Counted from the stretch's first letter, positions 24,814 through 34,470 are shown. The stretch is 57,866 nucleotides of DNA from CALRGE01 sp964360635 (GCA_964360635.1 CAYHXO010000011.1:1-57866), one strand, 5' to 3'. A program made the numbers and translations. The notes: generated from the letters alone by a model not told the origin.

Positions 24814-24819
24814 ATTATA
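24814..24819 (-). promoter_or_regulatory. -10 box 6 bases before the ATG of the 150-aa gene
   Basis: Minus-strand TATAAT (24819-24814), AGCCAC, ATG at 24807. It lies just inside the 3' side of the upstream 651-codon gene, so the 150-aa gene can be expressed independently. Confidence 0.6.
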
Positions 24820-24824
24820 ACTTA

Positions 24825-26780
24825 TTATGTATTTAAAATGAAATTTATTTCCTGACCTTTGTCTGTTTTAAATGGTACATTCCCAGATCCAGTTCTGAGT
24901 TTTTCTATAAATGGTATTAACTCTGAAATTTGCACTTCTCCAGAATCGCTTTGTCCCATATATCCTCCAGTAATTTTTACCTTTGCATCTTGAATTTCAA
25001 TTGATAATAAATCCGCATTAATTTCTGTTCCAATCATTGGCAATTTTGCCGGCATTTTTATTTCATACTCTTTGTTTCCAATCTTACATAGGTTTCCTTT
25101 TATTTGACATTCTATATATTCAATTTCTTTATTTTCATCAATGTATGGGAAATCAAATTTTAATTCACCATCTTCAAGATTATATGTATCTATTTTTTCT
25201 TTGAATATATCAAGTCTAATTTTATCACATTCCTGTTCTTTGCTTTGTGATTCAGCAGGAGCGGCAGCAGGAGCAGGAGTAGGAGTAGGAGTAGGAGTAG
25301 GAGTAGGAGTAGGAGTAGGAGTAGGAGTAGGAGCGGCAGCAGGAGCAGGACTCTCTTCTTCAGAGCCTTCAATTTTAAATGTTAATTTATCACTTTTTGT
25401 TCTCATTGTTATTCCCTTGTCCGCACTTGGTAATTCTTTCAAGAAATTATCTATTGTAAATGGTTTTGGACGTGTAGGATCAATGATTTCTGCACTTAAT
25501 GAAGAGACACCTCCTTTGCTTACTACATTAATTGATTTTATTGACGCACCAACGGGCTCAGTAATTTTATAAACTTCTTCATCTCCTATTCTAATGGAAT
25601 TATTATTAATTTTTACTGCTGACTCTTGAAGAGTTCCATCCTTTGTTTGTGTACATAGAGAATACTCAAATGTAGGCTTTTGATCTGAGAAAATCACGGA
25701 ATCTTTCCCATTTAGTGCAAGCCTATTTCTTTCATCCGCTATCTTATCAGCAATTTTTAATGATTTTACAATTGCATCATGGTGACCACCAATAAATGTG
25801 ATTAAATTGTCATCATCTTTTGGATGTTGTTCAAGAATTGCATCTTTAAATTCAACATATTTTGCTTGTTGTTCGGTAGGGACTTTCTTATCTCTGACAG
25901 CATCTTTAAACTGTTTAACAGTAAAAGTGTCAGTATTAAAATCTTCTATCTTATCAAATGGTACCGTATCACCAAAATGTGCTTTATAAATATCTTCGGT
26001 TTTAAAAAAGGATTCTATACTAGGTGATCCGTCTTTAACTTCATCAAACACTATTATCCTCGCATCATTTGTAGCTCGGATTCCAAATTTTTGATTTAAA
26101 GTATCTTTTGTATCCTGATCTAATTTTTCATACCAAGTCTTTGTAAAAGTTGAAATAAGTTGAATAGCCCAATATCTAATTTTATTCCCAAAACCGGAAA
26201 AAAAACTATCATCTTTACCTTCTTTTTTTTCTTCTCTTATCATCTCTTTTGCTAGACCTTCTGCGATTGAAGACCATCTAGTTTTGCTGAAGATAGAGGC
26301 ATTCTTATCTGAAGCTTTTCCTTCACCTAGATTTAAGGATTTAATGACTTTATCCAAATGCGTTTTTTCATCGTCTGTAATATCTTCACCAAGTGCTGTC
26401 TTTAAAAAAGCTTCTTTTTCGGCTATAGTCGTACGCGTTTTAAAATCTTTATTAGTTGCCATTATTTCTTTTGCTTTCGTTGTAAGATCTTCTTCAATTT
26501 TCTTTGCATCACTTTCCTCAGTACCAGCTTTCGGCTTCGTTGCGGTTTCGGTACTTGTAGGTGTAGTCCCACCAATTTCAGCAGGTTTTTTTGCACTAGG
26601 CAGATCAGGAAGATCTGAAGCTAAAGCTTCTCTTTGGCTTCTTGCTTCAGCATCTTTGACCTTCTTAGCTTCTTTCTCTGCAACTTCTGCGTCAGTTTGT
26701 ACTACATCAGCAGTCACACCCTCAACTTGAGTTGTTCCCACCTCTGCGGTCGCCGGTGCTGTTTGTGGTTTATCTGTCAT
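24825..26780 (-). CDS. Large acidic multi-part protein of unknown function with a Pro/Thr repeat
   Basis: 651 residues, no signal peptide and no convincing membrane helix. Order: disordered Ala/Thr/Lys N-terminus (1-100), helical charged region with an aromatic patch (FFSGFGNKIRYWAIQLIST, about 195-215), a middle domain with FIGGHHDAIVKSLKIADKIADE, then two similar-looking beta-rich modules either side of a (Thr-Pro)n linker at about 485-505 (TFEYSLCTQ...INNNSIRIGDEEVYKI before it; IEYIECQIKGNLCKIGNKEYEI after it). The paired modules each end in a statement of the IGxEE/IGNKEYxI type, suggesting an internal duplication. Promoter TATAAT 13 bases before the ATG. No family recognised. Confidence 0.75.
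   Translation of the reverse strand: MTDKPQTAPATAEVGTTQVEGVTADVVQTDAEVAEKEAKKVKDAEARSQREALASDLPDLPSAKKPAEIGGTTPTSTETATKPKAGTEESDAKKIEEDLTTKAKEIMATNKDFKTRTTIAEKEAFLKTALGEDITDDEKTHLDKVIKSLNLGEGKASDKNASIFSKTRWSSIAEGLAKEMIREEKKEGKDDSFFSGFGNKIRYWAIQLISTFTKTWYEKLDQDTKDTLNQKFGIRATNDARIIVFDEVKDGSPSIESFFKTEDIYKAHFGDTVPFDKIEDFNTDTFTVKQFKDAVRDKKVPTEQQAKYVEFKDAILEQHPKDDDNLITFIGGHHDAIVKSLKIADKIADERNRLALNGKDSVIFSDQKPTFEYSLCTQTKDGTLQESAVKINNNSIRIGDEEVYKITEPVGASIKSINVVSKGGVSSLSAEIIDPTRPKPFTIDNFLKELPSADKGITMRTKSDKLTFKIEGSEEESPAPAAAPTPTPTPTPTPTPTPTPTPAPAAAPAESQSKEQECDKIRLDIFKEKIDTYNLEDGELKFDFPYIDENKEIEYIECQIKGNLCKIGNKEYEIKMPAKLPMIGTEINADLLSIEIQDAKVKITGGYMGQSDSGEVQISELIPFIEKLRTGSGNVPFKTDKGQEINFILNT
25276..25329 (+). 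repeat. Nine tandem copies of the hexamer GGAGTA
   Basis: GGAGTA repeats perfectly from 25276 to 25329 inside the 651-codon gene, where on the minus strand it encodes the Thr-Pro linker. The repeat is flanked by near-identical GGAGCGGCAGCAGGAGCAGG on both sides. Changes in copy number would keep the reading frame and alter only linker length. Confidence 0.9.
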
Positions 26781-26789
26781 ACTAAATTA

Positions 26790-27194
26790 TTAGATTATAA
26801 AAATATCGCCGCACATTTTTTCCACGTCTTCTTTGTTTAAACGGAGTGAGTCAACCAGGTTTTTAATCTGGTGAGTTGGCTCAGAAACAGTTTGAACTAG
26901 ATTATAAATTTCGCGGATTTTTGTAAGCATTATTACTGAATTTTGATCTGCTTTTGCTTTTCCTTCATGTGGAAGTTTTTCGTAAAAATCATTATTTAAC
27001 AGAGAACTAGGTGAGTAAAGATTGATTTTCTTCTCATTTACCAATTGAATTATCAGGTTTAATAGTGCTTGATCTTCCTCATTGTAAGGGTCTCTTTCAA
27101 GCGGTTTATTGATCATAACTTGAATATGATCCTCAATATGAGCATTATCCGTTTTTGGGTCGTACAATGGATTATATTTTGTGCTAGAATTCAT
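26790..27194 (-). CDS. Small protein of unknown function
   Basis: 134 residues, soluble, helical. It starts with a Asn/Tyr-rich stretch (TKYNPLYDPKTDN), followed by IEDHIQVMINKPLERDPYNEEDQALLNLI and a C-terminal helix ending MCGDIFII. The gene has a good minus-strand promoter (-35 TTGTTT, 17 bp, TATAAT, about 20 bases before the ATG). It sits nine bases before the 651-codon gene, so both probably form one unit. No family recognised. Confidence 0.7.
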   Translation of the reverse strand: MNSSTKYNPLYDPKTDNAHIEDHIQVMINKPLERDPYNEEDQALLNLIIQLVNEKKINLYSPSSLLNNDFYEKLPHEGKAKADQNSVIMLTKIREIYNLVQTVSEPTHQIKNLVDSLRLNKEDVEKMCGDIFII

Positions 27195-27246
27195 AATGTA
27201 AAAATTATCTTAATATTATACCTTAAAAGAGGGGTAAAAACAAGCC

Positions 27247-29238
27247 ATGAACAAGGAGGAAGCTAAAAACAGGATACAGAAGCTCAGAAATGAGATTTTA
27301 CAGAGAAATTTTGAATATTTCGTTTTAGATAAATCAACTGTAGCTGAATCTGTTCGTGATTCGCTAAAAAAAGAGCTGATTGCACTTGAAGAAGAATTTC
27401 CAGAATTAATTAGTTCAGATTCACCAAGTCAAAGAATAGGTAGTGTACTTTCAGGCCGCTTCGACAAAGTAAAACATAAAAGCAAAAAATGGAGCTTGGC
27501 AGATGTTTTTTCAATGGAAGAATTGAAAGATTGGGAAGAGCGAGTAGAAAAGGCAGTCGGAAAAACAAACTACATTACGGAATTAAAAATCGACGGTTTG
27601 AACATCTCACTTTGGTATGAAAAAGGCCTTTTAGTTAGAGCAATTACTCGAGGTGACGGTAGTGAAGGGGAAGATGTTACTCACACAGTTCGAACAATCA
27701 AAAATCTACCGCTTAAACTATTTGAAGAAGTTGATATTGAAGTTTCTGGTGAGGTTTATATGCCTGCGGCAAGTTTTGCAAATTTAGGAGGAGAATTTAT
27801 GAATCCAAGAAATGCGGCTGCAGGTAGCATTAGACAACTTGACCCTGCAGTTGCTTCGCAAAGAGATTTACGTATGTTTTTATACTCGATGGGTGAGAAT
27901 AATTTGTTGAATTCACCAAAATCGCAGTCGGAATTACTAAAACGGTTTATGGATTTGGGACTTCCGGTTAACCCAGAGTTTCAGGTTCATCAATCGCCGC
28001 AGGCGAGCATTCATTATCTCGAAAAATGGCATGAAAATCGCAAAAATTTACCTTATGAAATTGATGGCGTTGTTTTTAAAGTTGATGATTTTGCAAAGCA
28101 GGATGAACTTGGTTTTACAGCTAAGGCACCACGATGGGCTGTTGCATATAAATTTCCGGCAGAGCAGGTGAGCACAGTCTTGGAAAGTATTACTGTCCAG
28201 ATTGGTAGAACTGGTGCCGCAACCCCTGTCGCAGAGCTTCGACCGGTTTTGGTTGCCGGCTCAATGGTTTCTCGCGCAACTCTTCACAACGAAGATGAAA
28301 TCGCAAAAAAGGACATCAGAATTGGTGACACCGTAATTATTCAAAAGGCAGGTGATGTAATACCTGAAGTTGTTGAAGTTTTAATAAATTTAAGACCTGA
28401 GAATTCGGAAAAATATATCTTTCCAAAAATCTGTCCGATCTGTAACTCCGACTTGATTCGCATTGAAGGAGAGGCTGCTTGGCGCTGCCAAAATCTTGAT
28501 TGTGTTGCAAGAAAACGCGAAGCTTTTCTGCACTTTGTTGCTCGTGGAGCACTCGACATTGATACTCTCGGCGAAAAACTTGTTGATGCGCTTTTAGATT
28601 TCGGTTTTATTCATGATGTCGCCGATTTTTTCACTCTCAAAAAGGAACAATTATTGGAACTCCCCTTGTTCAAAGAAAAAAAAGCACAAAATGTTTTAGA
28701 TTCGATTAATCAGCGTAAAAATATTGAACTTTACAGGTTGATTTTTGGGCTTGGAATAAGATTTGTTGGCGAACAAGCAGCTAAAGCTGTGGCAGAAAAT
28801 ATTAAGACGGATTTATCTGAAATAGGTCCTAGTGAATTTTCAGAATCAATGCGAGACAAAACTTTAGATGATATTCTTGGAATTGAAGGGATTGGAGATA
28901 AAATTGCCGAGAGTATTTTTGAATGGTTTAAAGATGAAAAAAACCTTAATTTATTGGAAAAACTAGATACAGTAGGACTTCGACTAAAAACACCTGAGCA
29001 GAAAAAACAAGTTGAAGGAGTTTCAGGAAAAACATTCGTAATAACCGGCTCACTTAGCACTCCGCGTGAAGAAATTAAAAAAATGATTGAATCTGCTGGT
29101 GGAAAGGTTAGCTCTAGTGTTAGCGCAAAAACTGACTTTTTGATTTGTGGTGAAGAAGCAGGTTCAAAACTAGAAAATGCTAAAAAACTCGGCGTCCAAA
29201 TTTTAGACGAAGAGGCCATGACTAGGCTTTTCTCCTAG
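27247..29238 (+). CDS. ligA: NAD-dependent DNA ligase
   Basis: Seals nicks in replication and repair using NAD+. 663 residues with the complete LigA layout: Ia domain, adenylation domain with Lys114 in TELKIDGLN, EVSGEVYMP, NPRNAAAGSIRQLD, PYEIDGVVFKVD and AVAYKFP, the OB fold, the zinc finger CPICNSDL...WRCQNLDC, helix-hairpin-helix repeats (LFGLGIRFVGEQAA, LGIEGIGDKIA) and a C-terminal BRCT domain (KTFVITGSL). The usual H-x-x-PMLSL before the active site is HKSKKWSL here, a local divergence. The 3' end overlaps folC by 36 bases. Confidence 0.97.
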   Translation: MNKEEAKNRIQKLRNEILQRNFEYFVLDKSTVAESVRDSLKKELIALEEEFPELISSDSPSQRIGSVLSGRFDKVKHKSKKWSLADVFSMEELKDWEERVEKAVGKTNYITELKIDGLNISLWYEKGLLVRAITRGDGSEGEDVTHTVRTIKNLPLKLFEEVDIEVSGEVYMPAASFANLGGEFMNPRNAAAGSIRQLDPAVASQRDLRMFLYSMGENNLLNSPKSQSELLKRFMDLGLPVNPEFQVHQSPQASIHYLEKWHENRKNLPYEIDGVVFKVDDFAKQDELGFTAKAPRWAVAYKFPAEQVSTVLESITVQIGRTGAATPVAELRPVLVAGSMVSRATLHNEDEIAKKDIRIGDTVIIQKAGDVIPEVVEVLINLRPENSEKYIFPKICPICNSDLIRIEGEAAWRCQNLDCVARKREAFLHFVARGALDIDTLGEKLVDALLDFGFIHDVADFFTLKKEQLLELPLFKEKKAQNVLDSINQRKNIELYRLIFGLGIRFVGEQAAKAVAENIKTDLSEIGPSEFSESMRDKTLDDILGIEGIGDKIAESIFEWFKDEKNLNLLEKLDTVGLRLKTPEQKKQVEGVSGKTFVITGSLSTPREEIKKMIESAGGKVSSSVSAKTDFLICGEEAGSKLENAKKLGVQILDEEAMTRLFS

Positions 29239-30291
29239 TGCCATTTTTATGTCGGCAACAACACGAAACGAACCTGTAAAAACCATAAATTGTGGAATCA
29301 CTTCATTTTTTAAATTCTCTAAAATTTCTTTTGCATTTGCATGCGTAAAATTCTCAGGAGTTTCAGCGGCTCTTTCATTTTCAATTTCCATCCATATGCT
29401 TCTTTTATTCAAAAATAATTTAACAAGTTCACGTGGTTTATCTTTTAAAATATGAAAGACCCATGTTGGGGAAGGTAAGCCTTCGGACTGTGCATGATGC
29501 AAAACTTTTTCATGTAGAGATTGAATTGAATCGAATGTATGAGCACCGTCTAAAAGCAAAGTATGTATACCCAATTTCTTAATTTCAAAATGACCCGGAA
29601 TTAATAAGTTTTTCATTCTTTCGATAATTCTTGCGTCTACTGTAATACCGAGTAAATCCAAAGCATAAAATGCTAATCCACATGCTTCAGGATGATGATT
29701 TCCAAGCTCAAAACTGCTACATAACACGGGCGTAAGCCCGCTCTTACTTATCTCTTCCATAACATTTAAATGTTGATTTGAGGGAGTCAAAAGTGGCACG
29801 CCAGGCCTGCTGATTCCCAATTTTTCACGAGTGATTTTATCTATAGAATCACCAAGAATTTCTTGATGTTCTAATTCAATATGAGTCAAAATTGTTAAGA
29901 TTTTATTATCTACGATATTCGTTGAATCGAGTCTTCCACCAATACCGGTTTCAACAACAACATAATCACAATTTTCTTCTTTAAAATACAAATATGCAGC
30001 CAATGTTATTTCCTCAAATTTCGAAATTTCACGGCCATCGCAGGCCACTTTAACTTTTGCAATAAGCTCAATTAAGGCTTCAGTTGAAATTTCTTCCATA
30101 TTTACTCGTATCATTTCTTCATAACAAAAAATGGCAGGTGAAGTGAAAAGCCCAACTTTAAAGCCAGCTGCATTCAGAGCTTCTGCCGTTAGAAATGCAG
30201 TTGTGCCTTTACCCTTTGAACCTGCAATATGAATCATTTTTGCATTTAGTCCACCGAGCTTCTTGAAGATTTCTTTTAAAAATTCCATCAT
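29203..30291 (-). CDS. folC: Folylpolyglutamate synthase / dihydrofolate synthase family
   Basis: Mur-ligase-fold enzyme that adds glutamate to folates. 362 residues with the P-loop HIAGSKGKGTTAFL near residue 20, VVVETGIGGRLDSTN, THIELEHQEILG, LLLDGAHTFDS (folC usually has DGAHNP) and a C-terminal helical domain. It lacks the roughly 40 N-terminal residues of E. coli FolC. Its ATG overlaps the dnaX stop, and it is the last gene of the comF-dnaX operon. With thyA and folA it supports a working folate cycle. Confidence 0.88.
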   Translation of the reverse strand: MMEFLKEIFKKLGGLNAKMIHIAGSKGKGTTAFLTAEALNAAGFKVGLFTSPAIFCYEEMIRVNMEEISTEALIELIAKVKVACDGREISKFEEITLAAYLYFKEENCDYVVVETGIGGRLDSTNIVDNKILTILTHIELEHQEILGDSIDKITREKLGISRPGVPLLTPSNQHLNVMEEISKSGLTPVLCSSFELGNHHPEACGLAFYALDLLGITVDARIIERMKNLLIPGHFEIKKLGIHTLLLDGAHTFDSIQSLHEKVLHHAQSEGLPSPTWVFHILKDKPRELVKLFLNKRSIWMEIENERAAETPENFTHANAKEILENLKNEVIPQFMVFTGSFRVVADIKMALGEKPSHGLFV

Positions 30292-31655
30292 ATGGTTTTT
30301 TCTTCAATTACTTCCCAATCCATTTCTTTTACAGCTGGATCAAGTTCAAACAAAATATTGAATTCCGACCCGAGAATTTTTTTCACCGCACTTTCAATTG
30401 TAACAATTCCCTCAGGTGAATTAACTTTATCGTAATGAAATTGACTTGAAAATTGGAATTTCAAAATTTTAGAATCTATGTTGATTAAATTACCGGTTTG
30501 AAAAGACGTACGAATACTAACATTTTCTACTTCCTTCAAAATCTGAGGTACCTGTTTTCTAACTGCTTCAATATGTAACAAACCATCCTGTCTTATAGTC
30601 GTTGCCTCTTTCCTTATCGGCATCACTCCAACTTCGAACTTCTGAGTTGCTCTAATCAAGGCAATTTCTAAAGGCAGGGTTGCAATACTTGTTTTTTTTA
30701 ATTTCATCCAAGCTTCATCAAAAAGAGAAATCCAATTCAGAATATTCGGTAAAACCGCCTGTTTTTGCTCAAATACTGCGTCATGCATTTTACTCCTCAA
30801 AAGTCCCAAAAATGAGCTTGTAAATTCCTGCAAGTCAAAGCCCTCCAAATGCAAATCTTGAATAATTTTCAAGCCCTTTTGTGTATCACCACTACCTAAT
30901 GCTCCATACAAACTTTCACAATTCTGATCTTTACTAAGACCTAATCTTTCACGAACTATTTCTGCACTCAAAACTCCATTTGAGAATTGTTGCATTAATG
31001 AAATTGCATCACGCATTCCACCATCTGCCGATTTTGCAAGAATCTCCAATGCCTCAATTTCAAAATCAATATTTTCTGCTTCTGCAATATATTTCAATCT
31101 TTCAACTATTTGTTTTTCGCCGATTCTTTTGAAATCATAACGCTGACATCTAGAAATAATTGTCTCAGGAATTTTATGAATTTCAGTAGTGGCCAAAATG
31201 AAATAAACATTTTCTGGTGGTTCTTCTAGGCTTTTCAGCAAAGCGTTGAACGCCTCTTTAGAAAGCATGTGAACCTCATCAATAATGTAAACTTTTGATT
31301 TTGCCAGGCTCGGTGCAAAACGTATTTTTTCACGCAAATCTCGAATATCATCAATTCCACGGTTTGACGCCGCATCAATCTCAATCAAATCCATATTTTC
31401 ATTAGCAGAATTTGCAACGCAAATATTGCACTCTTCACAAGGTTCACCATTTTCTTTTCGATTTTCACACTGAATTGCCTTTGCAATTAATCGTGCAGAA
31501 GTAGTTTTACCAGTTCCACGCGGACCTGAAAAAAGATAAGCATGGCTTAATTTGCCTTTTTTGAGCGCTTCCAAAAGAGTAGTTCGAACAGCAGTTTGAC
31601 CAATCAAGTGTTCAAATGTTTGAGGTCGGTACTTTCTGTATAGGGCAAAACTCAT
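30288..31655 (-). CDS. dnaX: DNA polymerase III gamma/tau subunit
   Basis: Clamp-loader ATPase. 455 residues: Walker A SGPRGTGKTTSA at 43-54, the four-cysteine zinc knuckle CENRKENGEPCEECNIC, Walker B IIDEVHMLS, the SRC motif ETIISRCQRYDFK with the arginine finger, and domain III. The C-terminal extension is short compared with E. coli tau, so it corresponds to a gamma-like product with little or no tau tail. ATGA overlap with the upstream glycosyltransferase and a 4-base overlap with folC. Confidence 0.96.
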   Translation of the reverse strand: MSFALYRKYRPQTFEHLIGQTAVRTTLLEALKKGKLSHAYLFSGPRGTGKTTSARLIAKAIQCENRKENGEPCEECNICVANSANENMDLIEIDAASNRGIDDIRDLREKIRFAPSLAKSKVYIIDEVHMLSKEAFNALLKSLEEPPENVYFILATTEIHKIPETIISRCQRYDFKRIGEKQIVERLKYIAEAENIDFEIEALEILAKSADGGMRDAISLMQQFSNGVLSAEIVRERLGLSKDQNCESLYGALGSGDTQKGLKIIQDLHLEGFDLQEFTSSFLGLLRSKMHDAVFEQKQAVLPNILNWISLFDEAWMKLKKTSIATLPLEIALIRATQKFEVGVMPIRKEATTIRQDGLLHIEAVRKQVPQILKEVENVSIRTSFQTGNLINIDSKILKFQFSSQFHYDKVNSPEGIVTIESAVKKILGSEFNILFELDPAVKEMDWEVIEEKTI

Positions 31656-32764
31656 TTTTTAGGCTTATTGGCCTGCATAATAGCACTTTCTATAATTTTT
31701 TTAATAGACTTTTCAAAATTTTCTCTTGAGTATTTCTTAGCATGTTTGGCAATCTCCTTTGGATTGTATGTTTTTTCATTAATTAGGAGCTGGGTTAGTG
31801 CAGCTTCCATACTCTCAACCGTCTGCTCATTAAAAAATTCACCTGTTTCTCCTTCAATAACAGTTTCCGTTAGCCCACCTTTGCGATAGGCCAAAACCGG
31901 CTTTCCACATGCCATTGCTTCAATTGGTGCAATTCCAAAGTCTTCTTCTCCTGGAAAAATAAATGCCCTGCAATTTTCAAAATATTCCTTCGTAACTTCA
32001 TCACTTTTGTAACCTAAAAAATCCACATTTTTAGCAGCCATTCGTTTAAGCCTTGGCATTTCAGGTCCATCTCCAATAATAATCAACCTTTTCCCAAGCC
32101 TGTTAAAAAGCTCAACAGCTAAATCAATCTTTTTATAAGGACTCAAATTTGAGACAATCAAAAAATAGCCCTCGTTTTTTTCGTGCGCCTCAAATCTTTG
32201 AGTGTCCACAGGAGGGTAAATAATTTCTGCCTCTCTTCGATAATATTTACGTATGCGATTTTGTACAGTTTTTGAATTCGCAATTGGGACATCAACTCTA
32301 TCTGAAGCCAAAAAATCCCACTGTCTCACTTTATGCATCATATTCGAAACAAAAAAATCGCCGATCGCTCCCAAATTCTGCTCCTTTAAATATTCATGAG
32401 TATAATCCCAAGCATATCGCATTGGAGAATGATAATAACAGATGTGAGTAGTGTCCAAATTAGTTACAACTCCATGCACATAAGCCGAGCTTGAACTTAA
32501 AACTACATCAAAACCTTCCAAGTCAAAATTCTCAACAGCTCCAGGCATAAATGGGAACATAAATTTATGCATTCCAGGTAAGCGGGGAATCTTCTGCAAT
32601 CCAGAAGTAATCACTCGCTCTTTCGGGAAAATATCTCCAACTTTGTCTTCATCATACAAAAGCGTGTAAACAGGAGCATCAGGATACATATCCATTAGCA
32701 CTTTCAGAACCCTTTCGGCTCCTCCCAATCGAATTAAAAAGTCATGTACGAATGCAATTTTCAT
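31652..32764 (-). CDS. GT4-family glycosyltransferase
   Basis: 370 residues with the two-Rossmann GT-B fold of retaining GT4 enzymes. N-terminal HDFLIRLGGAERVLK, acceptor-side SSSSAYVHGV and CYYHSPMRYAWD, donor domain FLIVSNLSPYKKIDLAVE, IIIGDGPEMPRL, and the nucleotide-sugar EX7E motif FPGEEDFGIAPIEAMACGKPV. It probably builds an extracellular polysaccharide or glycolipid, resembling mannosyltransferases of the WbaZ type. The ATG at 32764 is chosen over the TTG at 32767. It is second of two glycosyltransferases between comF and dnaX. Confidence 0.9.
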   Translation of the reverse strand: MKIAFVHDFLIRLGGAERVLKVLMDMYPDAPVYTLLYDEDKVGDIFPKERVITSGLQKIPRLPGMHKFMFPFMPGAVENFDLEGFDVVLSSSSAYVHGVVTNLDTTHICYYHSPMRYAWDYTHEYLKEQNLGAIGDFFVSNMMHKVRQWDFLASDRVDVPIANSKTVQNRIRKYYRREAEIIYPPVDTQRFEAHEKNEGYFLIVSNLSPYKKIDLAVELFNRLGKRLIIIGDGPEMPRLKRMAAKNVDFLGYKSDEVTKEYFENCRAFIFPGEEDFGIAPIEAMACGKPVLAYRKGGLTETVIEGETGEFFNEQTVESMEAALTQLLINEKTYNPKEIAKHAKKYSRENFEKSIKKIIESAIMQANKPKK

Positions 32765-32774
32765 CAAATGAATC

Positions 32775-33833
32775 TTAAAGTGTTTTTTCTATTTGGAACA
32801 TAGCGGCTTTTGCAGATTTTTCCCAAGAAAATTTTTTTAATTGCTCTTTCCCTGCAAAAATCAGCTCTTCTTTCATCTCCCGATTTTTCATTAAATCAGT
32901 CATTCTTGAGGCAAATTCTTTAGAATCACGAGCATATAGTGCTGCATCTTCCGCAATTTCTTTTAAGGCGGGAATTGAGGAGCAAATGACAGGACATCCA
33001 GCCTCAAATGCCTGTAAAATTGGCATACCAAAGCCCTCATCAAGCGAAGGTAAAACAAAAGCACCTGCTACAGAAAAAACAGCGGAAACTTCCTGCTCTG
33101 ATAAGAACCCCGGAGCAATCACTGATTCATCAAATTCCGAGCGTATTTCTTCATATCCATATCCGTTTCCTCCTCCAATGACCAATTTCGAAAATGGAAA
33201 TTTTTTTCTAAAAAGTTTCCATGCAACTAACAAAACTTTTAGGTTCTTTTTTCTTTCAATCCTACCTAAATAAAAGAACACATTCTCATTTTTAGAAATT
33301 CTTAATTTTTTCAAAACTAGTTCGGGATTTTCACATTTTTCCAATGCAAGAGGCCCATGATGAATCACTTTTACATTTTCAGCCCCAAAAAAAAGTTCCA
33401 AATCTTTAGCAACTGCCTCTGTTGGTGTAAAAATCATTGCACAGTTTTTCACAGCTCTTCTGGTCGACCATTCTAAATAAAATCTCTGAAATTTTCCGTA
33501 AGCCTCAGGATATTTCATGAAAGCCACATCATGAATCATTGTGAATGAATTTTGAGGAGTAAAAAATGGCAATACATGAGATGGGACAAAAAGTGCATCA
33601 GGTTTGTGATTCCACATTTCTTTGCTCAAACTCCAAAGAGTCCATAATCTTCTTCCGCGCAAAACTTTCTGCAAATTTTTAGCAAAAAAAGAGGATTCTT
33701 TGGGTAAATATAACTTAATTTTAAATTTCGGTTTAAGTTCAAGAATCGCTTTAATAATTTCAGTGCTGTATCTCTCAACGCCGGTTGGTTTTTCTCTGAG
33801 ACTTCTGGATGCATCAATGCCTAAAACTTTCAC
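32775..33833 (-). CDS. GT4-family glycosyltransferase
   Basis: 352 residues, GT-B fold. Start GIDASRSLREKPTGVERYS is the usual opening of this GT4 branch; then FTMIHDVAFMKYPE, FTPTEAVAKDLE, VFFYLGRIERKKNLKVLL, VIGGGNGYG, and the EX7E motif PSLDEGFGMPILQAFEAGCPV. Start codon GTG at 33833, overlapping comF by 20 bases, so it is translated from the comF transcript. Together with the next gene it suggests a short polysaccharide pathway embedded in a replication/competence operon. Sugar specificity cannot be told. Confidence 0.9.
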   Translation of the reverse strand: MKVLGIDASRSLREKPTGVERYSTEIIKAILELKPKFKIKLYLPKESSFFAKNLQKVLRGRRLWTLWSLSKEMWNHKPDALFVPSHVLPFFTPQNSFTMIHDVAFMKYPEAYGKFQRFYLEWSTRRAVKNCAMIFTPTEAVAKDLELFFGAENVKVIHHGPLALEKCENPELVLKKLRISKNENVFFYLGRIERKKNLKVLLVAWKLFRKKFPFSKLVIGGGNGYGYEEIRSEFDESVIAPGFLSEQEVSAVFSVAGAFVLPSLDEGFGMPILQAFEAGCPVICSSIPALKEIAEDAALYARDSKEFASRMTDLMKNREMKEELIFAGKEQLKKFSWEKSAKAAMFQIEKTL

Positions 33834-34470
33834 GTTCTGCCAGGGTTAAAGCTGAAATTTTCTCATAGCCTGCGTCTTGCAGCACTTTCATACATGCAAG
33901 CAGGGTTGAGCCTGTGGTTACTATATCATCCACCAGTACCAAATGACCATCTTTTGGAACTGTTCCGACAATCTTAAAGGCATGCTCCATGTTTTTTCCT
34001 CTTTCTGATCTACTTTTTGTTAGAGATTGTTTTTCAGTATTTTTTACTCTGGCTATCAATTTCACAACATTTACTCCATTTTTCCTGCCCAAATAGTTCG
34101 CCAATACCTCAGCCTGATTATATCCGCGCTCAAGTTCACGTTTTTTATGAAGCGGAACAGGAATTAGAAAAATTTCCTCCGGGAAGTAGAGTAACTGAAG
34201 TGCTCTATTCATATGGGGCACAAATAACCTGAAAATGTCTTTTTGGTGATTGTATTTAAAGGGTAAAATTAGTTTTTCTAAAATTGAATCAGGATCGTAA
34301 TACATCGCAATGCAAACCTGTAAATCTTCAATTTTTCGAATGTGAGGTTCGTAAATCAAAGTGTCCATGCATCTTTCACAAAGTGCTCGACCAATATAAC
34401 CGCAATTTGCGCATTCACTTGGAAACAATATTTCGAGTAAGTCTAGTAACATATACTTATTTTGAAACAT
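33814..34470 (-). CDS. comF: ComF-family phosphoribosyltransferase-like protein
   Basis: 218 residues. N-terminal zinc knuckle PSECANCGYIGRALCERC, central LILPFKYNHQKD, FLIPVPLHKKRELERGYNQAE, and the PRPP-binding loop VLVDDIVTTGSTL near residue 180. ComF proteins take part in uptake and processing of transforming DNA. It is the first gene of a five-gene minus-strand operon (comF, two GT4, dnaX, folC). A TTCAG direct repeat of the type found before dinD lies just upstream of its ATG. Confidence 0.93.
   Translation of the reverse strand: MFQNKYMLLDLLEILFPSECANCGYIGRALCERCMDTLIYEPHIRKIEDLQVCIAMYYDPDSILEKLILPFKYNHQKDIFRLFVPHMNRALQLLYFPEEIFLIPVPLHKKRELERGYNQAEVLANYLGRKNGVNVVKLIARVKNTEKQSLTKSRSERGKNMEHAFKIVGTVPKDGHLVLVDDIVTTGSTLLACMKVLQDAGYEKISALTLAERESFRH

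Noticed and set aside
25141..25572. Plus-strand frame with Gly-Val repeats and a minus-strand Leu-repeat frame over the hexamer array
   Set aside because: Both are other-frame readings of the GGAGTA array inside the 651-codon gene.
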